64,000 bases of DNA from Geomobilibacter sp964431365 (GTDB taxonomy: Bacteria; Desulfobacterota; Desulfuromonadia; Geobacterales; DSM-12255): positions 1 to 64,000 of the forward strand of contig CAYSJJ010000012.1 of the NCBI GenBank assembly GCA_964431365.1. The letters run 5' to 3'. Below the pieces are notes generated by a model. The model saw only the letters and a program-made list of their open reading frames with translations. It ran no database searches and had not been told where the DNA came from. The translations under genes and the position numbers were made by a program. Below are positions 34,738 to 44,455 of this stretch, piece after piece; the stretch's first letter is position 1; each line of letters starts with the position of its first letter.

Positions 34738-36130
34738 GAAGCTGCCGCACGAACAGTCCCTCCGACCCGGCGCGGCGGAAACTCCAGCTGACGTTGCGGA
34801 TCTCTTGTCTGAACTCGATCGGCTGCGTGCGGAAAATTCGTACCTGCGCGAGCGGCTTGCGGGCAAGGCCAGCTATATCCGCTGCAAGATCGACCAGATG
34901 CTCAAGGTCATGGGGACGCTCCCCCTCCGCCCGGAAGAGCTCGACGACAATACCCTGATCGAACTTGACCCGATCGGTATCCTTACCGAATCGTTCTCGC
35001 ATGTCCTCGGGCACCTGCACGAGACGAACAGTGAACTCGTCGAGAAGCGGGAGTTCTTGCAGACCATCTTCGCTTCCCTGGAGTCCGGGATCGTCCTGGT
35101 GCGGGAAGCGGATCATGTCATAACCGATGTGAACGACACCGCCATGCGCATCATCGGCCGCCAGCGCGCCGACATCGTCGGACAGGTCTGCTTCAAGTTC
35201 ATCTGTCCGGCCTGTAAAGGCGCGTGTCCCATGAAAGACCTGAACCTTTCGATCGACAATACGGAAAGAACGATTCTGGCTGCCGACGGCAGTGAAGTCC
35301 CGGTGCTGAAAACTGTCGCACGCGTGACCCTGAACGGCGTCCCCCATTTCCTGGAGAGTTTTGTCGACATAACGGCACAAAAGATGGCGGAGGAACAGAT
35401 CCTCGCCTTGAACGAAGCGCTGGAACTGCGGGTGGCTGAGCGCACGACGGAACTGGCGGCGGCGAACCGGGAACTGGAATCGTTCTGCTACTCGGTTTCC
35501 CATGACCTGCGGGCACCGCTGCGCCATATCAACGCCTTTACCACCATCCTCGGCGAAGAATACTCTGATCGTCTCGACGGTCAGGGGCGTGAGTATCTCG
35601 ATCGGATCTGTACCGCCAGCAGCCACATGGGAGAACTCATCGATGACCTGCTCAGTTTTTTCCGGGTAGCACGGGCAAGCATAACTATTGTCGATATCGA
35701 CCTGAGCGAGAGCGCACAGAAGATTGCCGACATGTTCCGTGAATCGGAGCCGGGTCGCACCGTGTGCATCGACATTGCCGAAGGGCTTGTCGCACGGGGA
35801 GACCTACTGTTAGTGAACATGGCTCTCCAGAACCTGATCGGCAATGCCTGGAAATACACGTCAAGGAACAGTGATGCGGTCATCTCCATCGGCAGGACGC
35901 GGGTAGACGGCGCAGAGGCTTTTTTTGTAAAGGATAACGGCGTCGGGTTCGACATGGCCTACAAGGATAAACTCTTCCGGGTGTTCGAGCGGTTGCACGG
36001 GGAGGAGTTCGAGGGGACCGGCATCGGGCTCGCCATGGTGAAACGTATCATCGAACTGCATGGCGGAAAGATCTGGGCGGAAGGGGCGGTTGACGAAGGC
36101 GCAACCTTCTATTTCACTCTGGCAGCGTAA
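34730..36130 (+). CDS. PAS histidine kinase with cysteine-rich sensor, coupled to TusA
   Basis: A 466-residue soluble kinase. It has an N-terminal coiled coil, a PAS domain (about 100-225) with a cysteine cluster CFKFICPACKGACPM (about 153-167), a coiled coil, HisKA (SVSHDLRAP, about 257) and an ATPase domain (DNGVGFDM, GTGIGLAMV). The ATG overlaps the tusA stop by 8 bp, so it is translated with the sulfur module. The four cysteines could bind a metal or accept persulfide (inference). No response regulator is adjacent. Confidence 0.87.
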   Translation: MPEKLPHEQSLRPGAAETPADVADLLSELDRLRAENSYLRERLAGKASYIRCKIDQMLKVMGTLPLRPEELDDNTLIELDPIGILTESFSHVLGHLHETNSELVEKREFLQTIFASLESGIVLVREADHVITDVNDTAMRIIGRQRADIVGQVCFKFICPACKGACPMKDLNLSIDNTERTILAADGSEVPVLKTVARVTLNGVPHFLESFVDITAQKMAEEQILALNEALELRVAERTTELAAANRELESFCYSVSHDLRAPLRHINAFTTILGEEYSDRLDGQGREYLDRICTASSHMGELIDDLLSFFRVARASITIVDIDLSESAQKIADMFRESEPGRTVCIDIAEGLVARGDLLLVNMALQNLIGNAWKYTSRNSDAVISIGRTRVDGAEAFFVKDNGVGFDMAYKDKLFRVFERLHGEEFEGTGIGLAMVKRIIELHGGKIWAEGAVDEGATFYFTLAA

Positions 36131-36187
36131 CCACTGATAATGGACAGTTGTTGTGTCCATGGGCGTTCCAGAATCGTCTTGTAGCAT

Positions 36188-39100
36188 CTAGATCTGCGCA
36201 AGTACGGCTTTCAAGTCAGCCAGCCTGTATGGTTTTTGAATGAAGCCGGCCAATCCTTCGTGCTCTATCTGTTTCGTCACTTCCTGCTCGTTGAAACCAC
36301 TGCTCATAATCACCTTCAGCTCGGGCTTGAGAGGCCGCAGCGCCTTGAAACACTGCATGCCGTCCATCTGGGGCATAGTCAAATCAAGGATGACGAGGTT
36401 GATATCCTGCCGTACAGCGATGATATCCAAGGCCTCAACTCCGTTTGCAGCGGTCACCACCTCGTAGCCAAGATTTTTCAGCATCTCGCGGCCAATATCC
36501 CGTACCGTCTCTTCGTCATCCACCAGGAGCACCGTCCCATCCCCATGCCAGGCATCGACGCTTTCTTCCGGCAATGATACTTCACCGGGAGAACCGCTGG
36601 CCGGAAGCAATATCTGGAACGTCGTTCCAGCGCCAACGTCACTTTGCACCTTGATCGCCCCGTGGTGACCGCGGACAATACCCAGAACCGCGGCCATCCC
36701 TAAACCGCGCCCCGTGAACTTGGTGGTGAAGAAGGGGTCGAAAAGTTTGTCGATGACCTCCCGGGTCATGCCGCAACCGGTATCGGCGACCTCCAGAAAG
36801 ACATATCGTCCTCCCGCCAGCTGGTCCATGCGCCACATATCTTTCAGGTACTGGCTGTCGCACTGAACAGAGCCGGTCGAGATGGCGACGACACCATCGG
36901 ATTCGCCGATTGCCTCCGATGCGTTGATAACCAGATTCATCAGGACTTGACGAATCTGGGTGGCATCGATGTTTACCTTGGGAAGGTTGCTGCTCAGGTT
37001 ATAGCGAAGGGTGACCTTCTTGGATATGGAGACCTCAACCATCCGTCCCATCTCTTCGATGAGACGATTGATGTCGATGGTTTCAATGACGAATTTGCCT
37101 CTCCCCGAGTAGGCAAGCATCTGTTTGGCCAAGTCTGTTGCCCGCACGGCTGCCTTTTCAATCCGCATCAGATTGTCTTTGACCGGTGACTCTTCAGGGA
37201 GCTGCATGAGCGCCAGTTCTGTGTTGCCGACAATTGCGGTGAGGATGTTGTTGAAGTCATGGGCAATGCCGCCGGCCAGAACTCCGAGACTCTCCAGCTT
37301 CTGGGCATGCAGGAGCTGCCGCTCCAGCTCAAGCCGGTCCTCGATGGCACGTTTCCGTTCAAGCAGGCGCCACATCCCCTCCATCAGCAGGGTCAACTGC
37401 TGCACGTCCGTGTGGTCATATTCCGCGGTCTTGTTGCCGACGCCGGCAACCAAAACTATCCGGTTCCCGGCAAAGACGGGTATGTTCATGTGACGACTCA
37501 CGTGGACATGCCCCTCGGGATACCCCTTCTTGAGAGGGCTGGGGGCACCATAGTCGTTGGTGATGACCGGCCGTCGCTGTCGTACCGCCTCGCCCCACAA
37601 CCCGGTTTTTTCGATCGGATATTCTATCGGTTTGTCGATGATGCCGCACTTGGCCATGGCAGCCTTAGACCAGGAATGCATGGTGAGCACGCTTTCGTCT
37701 TCATTCATGAACGCCAGATAGCCGATGGTGCTTTTCGTCACCCGTACGGCCTCCTCCAGTGAGAAATCGGTCAGTTCCTGGAGAGATGCCTCTGTCATCT
37801 GGTTCAACGTCATGAGCACCTGCGCCCGCTCTTCGTTGAGACGTATCGTCTCTTCCGCCTTCCTGCGCTCGGTGACATCTATGGTGTATCCAGCAAGCAG
37901 AGCGTCCTTACCCTCCCTCAGCATTGGGAACTTTATGGTTATGTAACTGCGTCCGTTGAATTCTTCATCCAGTTGAACGACATTTCCTCCCATTACGACT
38001 GCTATGTCGTCTGCCGTTATCTTACCGGCAAAATCCGGCGGAAACATCTCATCCATGGTGTGGCCGCGCAGCTCTTCCGCAGGCCTGCCAAGCATCTCGA
38101 TGAAGTTCTCGCTCAACTGGAGTACCCGGCTTTGATTCTTCTCGATCTGCTTTATGAAGGTGTAGACCGGTGTATACTGCATGAAGAGACTGAACAGCTC
38201 CTGGGTCTCCCGCAGTTTCTCCTCGGTCAGCCGCTTCTCGGTAATGTCGGTGGAAGCTCCGAACAGTACGAGTTCACCCGCGTGTTCCCCGGCGACACAG
38301 TTGGCTTTCTCGGATATCCAGCGTATCTTTCCCTCTTTTGAGATGAGCCTGAATTCTATCTGCTTCACGTCCCCCGGAAGAAAGCTGAAAAGATACTCTG
38401 CAACGGCCTGCCGGTCATCGGGGTGCACCAAGGGAAGCCAGCACCCCTTTGCCAGTATTTCCTCAGGCGTGTAGCCGGAAATTGAGGATACCGCTCCACC
38501 CATCCATTGTATCCGGAATGGTGCTGTTCCTGTTCGTGAGCATCGGTGGACATAGTCGGACGTGAGACCGGAAAAAGTGCGGTAATTTTCTTCGCTGAAT
38601 CTTAGTTGCAGTTCGATATCCTTGCGCGTGGTGATGTCCTCATATATCCCCAGCACACCGATGATTTCCTGCGCTTCATTGCGAAGCGGTACCTTGGATG
38701 TGCGAAGCCATATACGGCTCCCGTCGGGCGTGGTCTGCGGCTCTTCATAGGAAAGTTTCGGAATGCCGGATTCGATGGTCCGCCGGTCATCGGCACGGTA
38801 AAGTTCCGCCTGCTCCTTCCATCCCAACTGGTAGTCATCCCTGCCGACAACGTCATTGGGGCTGTCCGCTCCCGCATCCCTGGCAAAAGCATGATTACAG
38901 CCCATATAGACCAGGTTGGTGTCTTTCCAGAAAACGCGTATGGGTGCGGTGTTTATGATGGAGTGAAGGAGCCTGTTTGACAGTGAAATTTGCTCTTCCG
39001 CTTGCTTGCGTCTCGAAGTATCACGCACGAAGGCTTGAAGACTCCCGTCGTTCGTTTTCCAGGCGTTTGCCTCGATGGTGATAAGGCTCCCGTCCTTACA

Positions 39101-39712
39101 CTTCGCGGTACGCTCAAATTGAATCGACTCCCCATCGCCAAGGAGGGCCAGTCGCCGCTGGCCATCGGCCTGAGCATTATCGGGGTACGTATCGAGGATG
39201 TTCAGGCGGAGAAGTTCTTCCCGGGAATAGCCGAGGATGGTGCAGATTGCCGGATTCACGAAGAGGAAGCCGCCATTGGTATCCAACGTGAAGATCCCGT
39301 CGCGGGCATTGTCGACCAGTTGCTGATATTGGTGGTGGCTTGCCCGCAGGGCTTCATCGGCCCGCTTGCGGTCGGTGATGTCTCTACAGAAGGAGAGTAC
39401 GAGCCGGGATTCCGGTACGTATGATGAGCTTACCTCGACCTCTATAATGCTTCCCGTTTTGTGGTAATGGCGGGATTCGAACCGGTCGAAGCCGTCAGCC
39501 ATCACTTTTGCGATATGTCGCCAGGTTTCTTCATCACTCTCGACCGCCTCGACATCATGAATGGTCAGGGTGAGCAGTTCATCTCTGCTGTACCCGTACA
39601 TGGTGGTTGCGGCAGCATTCACCTCAATAATGTTCCCTGTCAGATTCATGAGAAGGTATGCATCCATGGAGGTGCTGGTCAGATAGTGGTAGAGATGTGC
39701 ATTCATTCTCAT
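36188..39712 (-). CDS. hybrid histidine kinase with multiple PAS domains, GAF and C-terminal receiver
   Basis: A 1174-residue cytosolic hybrid kinase. About five PAS/PAC modules occupy residues 1-630, then a GAF-type domain (STIGYLAFMNEDESVLTMHS), a HisKA of the LAGGIAHDFNNILTAI subtype, an ATPase domain (DTGCGMTREV, GRGLGMAAV) and a receiver with its Asp in LVILDLTMPQMDG. GGAGG lies just before the ATG. It follows the substrate-binding protein gene by 151 bp on the same strand and may be its signalling partner. Confidence 0.92.
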   Translation of the reverse strand: MRMNAHLYHYLTSTSMDAYLLMNLTGNIIEVNAAATTMYGYSRDELLTLTIHDVEAVESDEETWRHIAKVMADGFDRFESRHYHKTGSIIEVEVSSSYVPESRLVLSFCRDITDRKRADEALRASHHQYQQLVDNARDGIFTLDTNGGFLFVNPAICTILGYSREELLRLNILDTYPDNAQADGQRRLALLGDGESIQFERTAKCKDGSLITIEANAWKTNDGSLQAFVRDTSRRKQAEEQISLSNRLLHSIINTAPIRVFWKDTNLVYMGCNHAFARDAGADSPNDVVGRDDYQLGWKEQAELYRADDRRTIESGIPKLSYEEPQTTPDGSRIWLRTSKVPLRNEAQEIIGVLGIYEDITTRKDIELQLRFSEENYRTFSGLTSDYVHRCSRTGTAPFRIQWMGGAVSSISGYTPEEILAKGCWLPLVHPDDRQAVAEYLFSFLPGDVKQIEFRLISKEGKIRWISEKANCVAGEHAGELVLFGASTDITEKRLTEEKLRETQELFSLFMQYTPVYTFIKQIEKNQSRVLQLSENFIEMLGRPAEELRGHTMDEMFPPDFAGKITADDIAVVMGGNVVQLDEEFNGRSYITIKFPMLREGKDALLAGYTIDVTERRKAEETIRLNEERAQVLMTLNQMTEASLQELTDFSLEEAVRVTKSTIGYLAFMNEDESVLTMHSWSKAAMAKCGIIDKPIEYPIEKTGLWGEAVRQRRPVITNDYGAPSPLKKGYPEGHVHVSRHMNIPVFAGNRIVLVAGVGNKTAEYDHTDVQQLTLLMEGMWRLLERKRAIEDRLELERQLLHAQKLESLGVLAGGIAHDFNNILTAIVGNTELALMQLPEESPVKDNLMRIEKAAVRATDLAKQMLAYSGRGKFVIETIDINRLIEEMGRMVEVSISKKVTLRYNLSSNLPKVNIDATQIRQVLMNLVINASEAIGESDGVVAISTGSVQCDSQYLKDMWRMDQLAGGRYVFLEVADTGCGMTREVIDKLFDPFFTTKFTGRGLGMAAVLGIVRGHHGAIKVQSDVGAGTTFQILLPASGSPGEVSLPEESVDAWHGDGTVLLVDDEETVRDIGREMLKNLGYEVVTAANGVEALDIIAVRQDINLVILDLTMPQMDGMQCFKALRPLKPELKVIMSSGFNEQEVTKQIEHEGLAGFIQKPYRLADLKAVLAQI

Positions 39713-39863
39713 GGTCCTCCATATTGTTGGACATCGTTAATGGTATCAGAGGGTGGGGCTTGGTCAATTGGGTGAATCGGCGAAAGGATGTACGAGGTGA
39801 TTCGGTGGGTTTGCTGCAGAAAGTATTCGAATCGAGCAGGTAGTGAGGCTGGAGTCGTATGCG

Positions 39864-40814
39864 TCAGGGGAGAAAGAGAATAGGAGCAAGCTTCACTGCA
39901 AGGCAGACAGTTTGTTCGTTGAGTTCGTAGTGTAGCGCCGGTTTGCTCTCCCGGGTGATACTTTCCAGGTCGGCAGTTGAAATTCCCAGTCTTTTCGCAA
40001 CACTAACGTTGGTCGACAGGCGGACCGTGCGGGCATCGGCGATGTAAGGCTCACCCTCCCTCCCCAGGAGCCTTCTGACCTGTTCCCCCACGGCTCTCCC
40101 CAGATCGACGCGGTCGGCCTCGATGGCCGCAAACGCCCCCTTGTCCAGATGCTGGCTGGCGAACGTGACCAGCGGCACGCGCTGTTCCATTGAAAAGCGG
40201 AAATAGGCCTCCAGGCTCTCCGTTGTCACCGCCGTGGTGTCGGGGAGTATCCAGAGGGAGTCCACCTTCCCCTTGAGCTTTTCCAACCGGCTGACCGATT
40301 CTTTCGGGCTCCTGACTTCGCGGGTCACCAGGTTGACACCCAGTCGACGGGCCGACTGTTGTGCCTTTTTCAGGTAATCGGCGCTCCGGTCCGGATCGTA
40401 CAGCACCCCAATCCTTTTTTTGCCGATCGCCTTGAACAACTTCAGGTACTGCTCCGGCGAGGCGATGACGCCAAACCCGCCCACGTTGCTGTTCCCCGAC
40501 TTCGACATGGTCAGGGAGAGGGCCATGAGGGAGACCACCGGCACCTGGCGGACCTTCCGGCAGGCGGCAAGAGCGGCGTCCCCCACGGCCAGCACCACTC
40601 TGGGGCGCTCTTCCTTCACCAGGCGGACCACGTCCACGTCGGCGTATTCGCTCATCACGATGGTGTAGGTCGACCCCTCGAACCCGGTCCTGAACCCGCG
40701 CAGCGCCTCGGCGTAGGCGGGCGTATGGCTCGACTGGACGATCAGGACGTCAGCGGCCAGGGCGGGGAGCGCGCTCAGGATGAAGAGCGTTATGCTGAGG
40801 AGAAGGAGGCGCAT
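39864..40814 (-). CDS. ABC-type substrate-binding-like exported protein (PF04392 type)
   Basis: A 316-residue protein with a signal peptide (ALPALA) and the two-lobed fold of the ABC_sub_bind family (VLIVQSSHTPAYAEALRGF, VLAVGDAALAA, GVIASPEQYLKLFK, VDSLWILPDTTAV, PLVTFASQHL). No ABC permease or ATPase is adjacent. The ATG overlaps the TonB receptor stop (ATGA). It may bind the receptor's ligand in the periplasm, or feed a sensor kinase. Confidence 0.85.
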   Translation of the reverse strand: MRLLLLSITLFILSALPALAADVLIVQSSHTPAYAEALRGFRTGFEGSTYTIVMSEYADVDVVRLVKEERPRVVLAVGDAALAACRKVRQVPVVSLMALSLTMSKSGNSNVGGFGVIASPEQYLKLFKAIGKKRIGVLYDPDRSADYLKKAQQSARRLGVNLVTREVRSPKESVSRLEKLKGKVDSLWILPDTTAVTTESLEAYFRFSMEQRVPLVTFASQHLDKGAFAAIEADRVDLGRAVGEQVRRLLGREGEPYIADARTVRLSTNVSVAKRLGISTADLESITRESKPALHYELNEQTVCLAVKLAPILFLP

Positions 40815-42706
40815 CAGAACCAAAACCTCACGCCACCCTCGACCCAGCGGGAGGGGTTTTTGTACAGCGAATCGGAATACTGGGCACCGCTGAAGAGGTT
40901 GTGGACCGAGAAGAAGAGCTCCGGCGACTGGTCCCTCTTCGGGCAGAGCTTCTTGGTCAGGTGAAGGTCCCAGACCATCGCCTTGTAGCGGGCGTCACTG
41001 CTGGCGGGTGCGTTCCACCAGATGTAGTTGCCAAACAGGAGCCCCCGCAGCCCCAGGTCGTCGTTGTCGTAGCTCAGCCCCAGCTTCATGCCGTGGGGCG
41101 GGGCCGGCTGGCTGCCGTCGGACTGGAGCAGTGCGCCGCTCTCGTCGCGGGTCTCGGTGAAAGTGTAGCCGCCGGAGAGGGCAAAGCCATAGAGCGGTGA
41201 GGTGCGCCCCTCCACCTCGAACCCCTGCTTGCGCCGCTCCTTCAACGTAACCGTGGCCGGCGTGGTACTGAAATCGAAGTCCTCGATCTTCCAGAGCGCG
41301 CTGTAGAAGTAGGTCCCCTTGAGCCAGAGATAGGGGATGGCCGAGGACTCCACACCGGCCTGGACGGTCCAGATGTTCTGCAGCTGCTTGGAGCCGTTGC
41401 TGACCGATTGCATGCTGACGATCGGCAGGCTGTACCCCCTGGCCGCGTAGGCCCGCAGCAGGGCCGTGTCGGTCAGCCGGAAGGTAGCCCCCAGGTTGCA
41501 GCTGACCGTGCCGCCATAGAGGTTGCTGCGGTCGTAGCGGAGGCCGGGAAGTACGGTCAAGCGACCGAGGGTGTGGCTGGCGTTCAGGTAGGTCCCCCAT
41601 CGATCCAGGGTCAGGTCGAAATTGCTCAACGGGTCCTGCTGGATTCTCTCCCGCGACCGCAAATCGCTGTGTTCGTATTCGATGCCGCTGGAAACGTTGG
41701 TGTCGCTATCCCCCCAGAAGAGTCTCAGGTCGCCGCCCCGGTAATCCTCACGCACCGTGCCATCCCCAAAGAGATCAGGAATGCTCAGGTTCCCCAGGGT
41801 GGTAAGGAGCTCACGCCGCCCCAGCCGGACGTTCGTCTCCAGGGAGAGGCGGTCGGCCAGCGGCTGGCTGAAGCTGAGGTAACCGGAAGCGTTCCGGAAG
41901 CCCCCCTTGTCGTGGAAGTCGTTGGGGAACGGCTGATCCGGCACGTCCTCCAGCCCGAAGTTGGAGCGTCGGTAGTCGAGGCCGAGGGTGAAGCGCCCCT
42001 TGGTCGGGAGATCGTAGGTGATTTTGCCGAAGGCGTGGCTGAAGTTCATCCGGTTCCCCGGCATGAGCCCTTGGGAGTAAAGGTTGCCGCCGGAGAGATA
42101 GTAGCCGAACCGGTCGACAGTGCCGCTCAGCTCCCCCCGCAGGTCGGTGGTCAGCTCCTCACCGGCCGAGGCCGAAGCCGAGCCGCCGACGGCCCGCTCC
42201 GGATCGGGCGACTTGGTGATGACGTTCACCACCCCACCCAGGGCCGAACCCCAGGCGACCGACGCAGCCCCTTTGACGACCTCCACCCGCTCGATCTGTT
42301 GGACCGGGATGGTCCCCACGAGGACCAGGTTGTCGGCGCTCAGGAAGTTCTGGGGGACCCCGTCGATCAGGAGCTGGATGTGCCGGCTGTTGCTGTTGTG
42401 GATGTTGAAGAAGGTGAAGCTCCCCGGGGTACGCACCTGGTCGAGCTGGATGCCAGGGATGGTCTGGAGCACCTCGGCCAGGGTGTGGGCGTTCAGCCGG
42501 GCGATATCGTCCGCCGTGACCACGGTGACGTTCTCGGCGATCTTTGAGAGGGGGCGGGGAAAATGGGAAGTGGTGGAGACCTGTTCGTCACCCGCAAGGC
42601 CGAGGGAGGTAAAGACCTCGTCGTCCGCCTGGGCCGGCGCGGCAGCGAGTGCCGACAGCAGGGCCAGGAGCGGCAGGAAGACCTTTGCGCGGAGAGCAGG
42701 GGCCAA
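40814..42706 (-). CDS. TonB-dependent outer-membrane receptor
   Basis: A 630-residue receptor with a signal peptide, plug domain (VTVVTADDIARLNAHTLAEV, VEVVKGAASVAWGSALGGVV) and a 22-strand-type barrel ending in the terminal Phe (GGVRFWF). It starts with TTG seven bases after AAGGA; no ATG is close. The ligand is not evident; the co-translated binding protein and nearby hybrid kinase suggest a sensed nutrient. Confidence 0.9.
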   Translation of the reverse strand: MAPALRAKVFLPLLALLSALAAAPAQADDEVFTSLGLAGDEQVSTTSHFPRPLSKIAENVTVVTADDIARLNAHTLAEVLQTIPGIQLDQVRTPGSFTFFNIHNSNSRHIQLLIDGVPQNFLSADNLVLVGTIPVQQIERVEVVKGAASVAWGSALGGVVNVITKSPDPERAVGGSASASAGEELTTDLRGELSGTVDRFGYYLSGGNLYSQGLMPGNRMNFSHAFGKITYDLPTKGRFTLGLDYRRSNFGLEDVPDQPFPNDFHDKGGFRNASGYLSFSQPLADRLSLETNVRLGRRELLTTLGNLSIPDLFGDGTVREDYRGGDLRLFWGDSDTNVSSGIEYEHSDLRSRERIQQDPLSNFDLTLDRWGTYLNASHTLGRLTVLPGLRYDRSNLYGGTVSCNLGATFRLTDTALLRAYAARGYSLPIVSMQSVSNGSKQLQNIWTVQAGVESSAIPYLWLKGTYFYSALWKIEDFDFSTTPATVTLKERRKQGFEVEGRTSPLYGFALSGGYTFTETRDESGALLQSDGSQPAPPHGMKLGLSYDNDDLGLRGLLFGNYIWWNAPASSDARYKAMVWDLHLTKKLCPKRDQSPELFFSVHNLFSGAQYSDSLYKNPSRWVEGGVRFWF

Positions 42707-42816
42707 GAAGAAATCCTTAAATGAATCTGGTCATGCCGACAGGGAATGTGCAGCGTGCCGTAGCAAACTCGCCATGAGGATGCCGTTGCTAAAAGATATC
42801 TCATATTTCACACGTT

Positions 42817-44160
42817 TCAAACATCCAACTCCCGAAGCACCGTGATCTTCCTCCATTCACCGGCCCGGAAGCGGAGCGACCAGATCACTGCAGTGGCGAA
42901 TACGAAGAGCGTTGCCAGCGTCCACTCCGCCACCAGGCCGGGAGTGATGCGATCGATCAGCCATAGCAGGGCGAGGAATACGCTGGAAGAGAGCAGGAAG
43001 GTACGTGCGAGCCAATGGGTGTCTCCAGCTGAAGCAAGTATGCACCCGATCATGACATTTGCCGCATCGAAAAGGCAATAGAACGCCACGAATTTCATGA
43101 GCAGGGAACCGGTCTCCACTATCCGCGCGCTTTCCGGGCCGTCTCCCGCAAAGATCGACATGAGCGGAGCCGACGCGGTGGCAAACAGGATCGCCATCGC
43201 CAGCATCCATACCTCGCACACCACGACCGACTGCCAGGCGATGGCCGGTATGTCGTCGTCGTTCCCGGCTCCGCGGGCGTGTCCCACCAGTATTCCTGCG
43301 GCCTGGCCGAGCCCAAGAGCCGGGAAGAATGCGGTGCCGTTGATCCGGAAAGCAATGCTGGATGCGGCCAGTTCCACGGTTCCCAACCGTCCTACCACCA
43401 CCAGAAACAGCGTCCAGGCAGCGAGTTCTCCGCTGATCCTCATTCCCATCGGTATGGCGAGTAGGAGGAAGCGGCGGAACTCCACCCAGTCGAGGCGCCT
43501 GGCGACGGAGTCGGCGAATCCGCCGGCCTTGACAAAGAGGAGTACATAGAGGCCCGCGGCCACCATCTGCGCGGTAACGGTCGCCAGCGCCGCTCCGGCA
43601 ATACCCATCCGGGGCAGGCCCCATTCCCCCAGAACCAACCCCCACGCCAGCAACGCATTGACCGCGAAGGAAACGAAGGTCACTCCGGTAACGATGACCG
43701 GGCGGCCTATTCCCGAAAGCCAACCCGCCAGGGCCCCGCTCAGGACCGGAAAGAATGATCCGGCCATGCAGAGCAAGAAATAGGTGCTCTCGTTCCGAGC
43801 GACCGGAGGCTCGTGACCCGCCAAGAGGAACAGTCGCGCAATTGGCCACGCCACCAGGAGAGCAACAATCCCGGACGCCAGGGAGGTGTGAATGCCGAGC
43901 CAGGCCGAGGTCCGGACGCCTTGGCTGTCACCTCGCCCGTGACTGTGTGCCACAAAGGTACCTGCATAACCGGCGGTTCCGAACAGGAGCCCTTGGAACA
44001 GGATCACCGCCATGCCCGAAGGGCCTATCGCCGCGACCGCTTCGCTGGAATGCCGCGCCAACACGATGGCATCGATGATCTGCATCAACGTGATCGCAGA
44101 CGTTGAAAGGATCATGGGCCCTGCGAGTTTGAGCAGGCGTGGAACGTGATTGCGTACCAT
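42817..44160 (-). CDS. MATE-family multidrug/toxin exporter
   Basis: A 447-residue protein with 12 predicted membrane segments and the two-bundle MATE pattern (KLAGPMILSTSAITLMQIID, LLLAIPMGMRISGELAAW). It likely exports cations or drugs in exchange for Na+ or H+. The ATG at 44160 matches the family start; in-frame upstream sequence is not conserved-looking. It lies just beyond an ompA-side terminator. Confidence 0.88.
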   Translation of the reverse strand: MVRNHVPRLLKLAGPMILSTSAITLMQIIDAIVLARHSSEAVAAIGPSGMAVILFQGLLFGTAGYAGTFVAHSHGRGDSQGVRTSAWLGIHTSLASGIVALLVAWPIARLFLLAGHEPPVARNESTYFLLCMAGSFFPVLSGALAGWLSGIGRPVIVTGVTFVSFAVNALLAWGLVLGEWGLPRMGIAGAALATVTAQMVAAGLYVLLFVKAGGFADSVARRLDWVEFRRFLLLAIPMGMRISGELAAWTLFLVVVGRLGTVELAASSIAFRINGTAFFPALGLGQAAGILVGHARGAGNDDDIPAIAWQSVVVCEVWMLAMAILFATASAPLMSIFAGDGPESARIVETGSLLMKFVAFYCLFDAANVMIGCILASAGDTHWLARTFLLSSSVFLALLWLIDRITPGLVAEWTLATLFVFATAVIWSLRFRAGEWRKITVLRELDV

Positions 44161-44325
44161 AATAGTATCTCTTTGACTCCGCTGGCGGCACCGCACCCGA
44201 TTCCGATTGGGCATTCGCTCTTGTTCGTCTCGGTGCTGTTTTGTCCTTATAGACGAGCATGACAGGAAAGGGGAAGCCTTAATGTAACAGGAGACGGGCA
44301 TGGCAGTTTTGAGGGAATACGGATA

Positions 44326-44404
44326 AAAAATCAACGGCCGATTTCATTGAAGAAATCGGCCGTCAAAAGTTGTGACTCCCCGTGCGGTTGGAACAGGGCA
44401 CGGG
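44326..44404 (-). ncRNA. two-hairpin 3' RNA element, copy A
   Basis: Reading leftward: hairpin CCCGTGC/GCACGGG with a 12-nt loop, linker GAGTCA, then an ~11-bp hairpin ACGGCCGATTTC/GAAATCGGCCGT followed by TGATTTTTT, a typical terminator. It starts about 50 bp after the ompA-like stop. Copies B and C share the layout with different stem bases. Confidence 0.7.
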
Positions 44405-44455
44405 AAGGAGCACCCTTGTCTCTAGATCGTTTCCAGGATGCTGTTATGTCTGTGT

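Noticed and set aside
44378..44404. tRNA T-arm-like sequence in the two-hairpin element
   Set aside because: No acceptor, D or anticodon arms; the stem and loop differ between copies in a way unlike tRNA.
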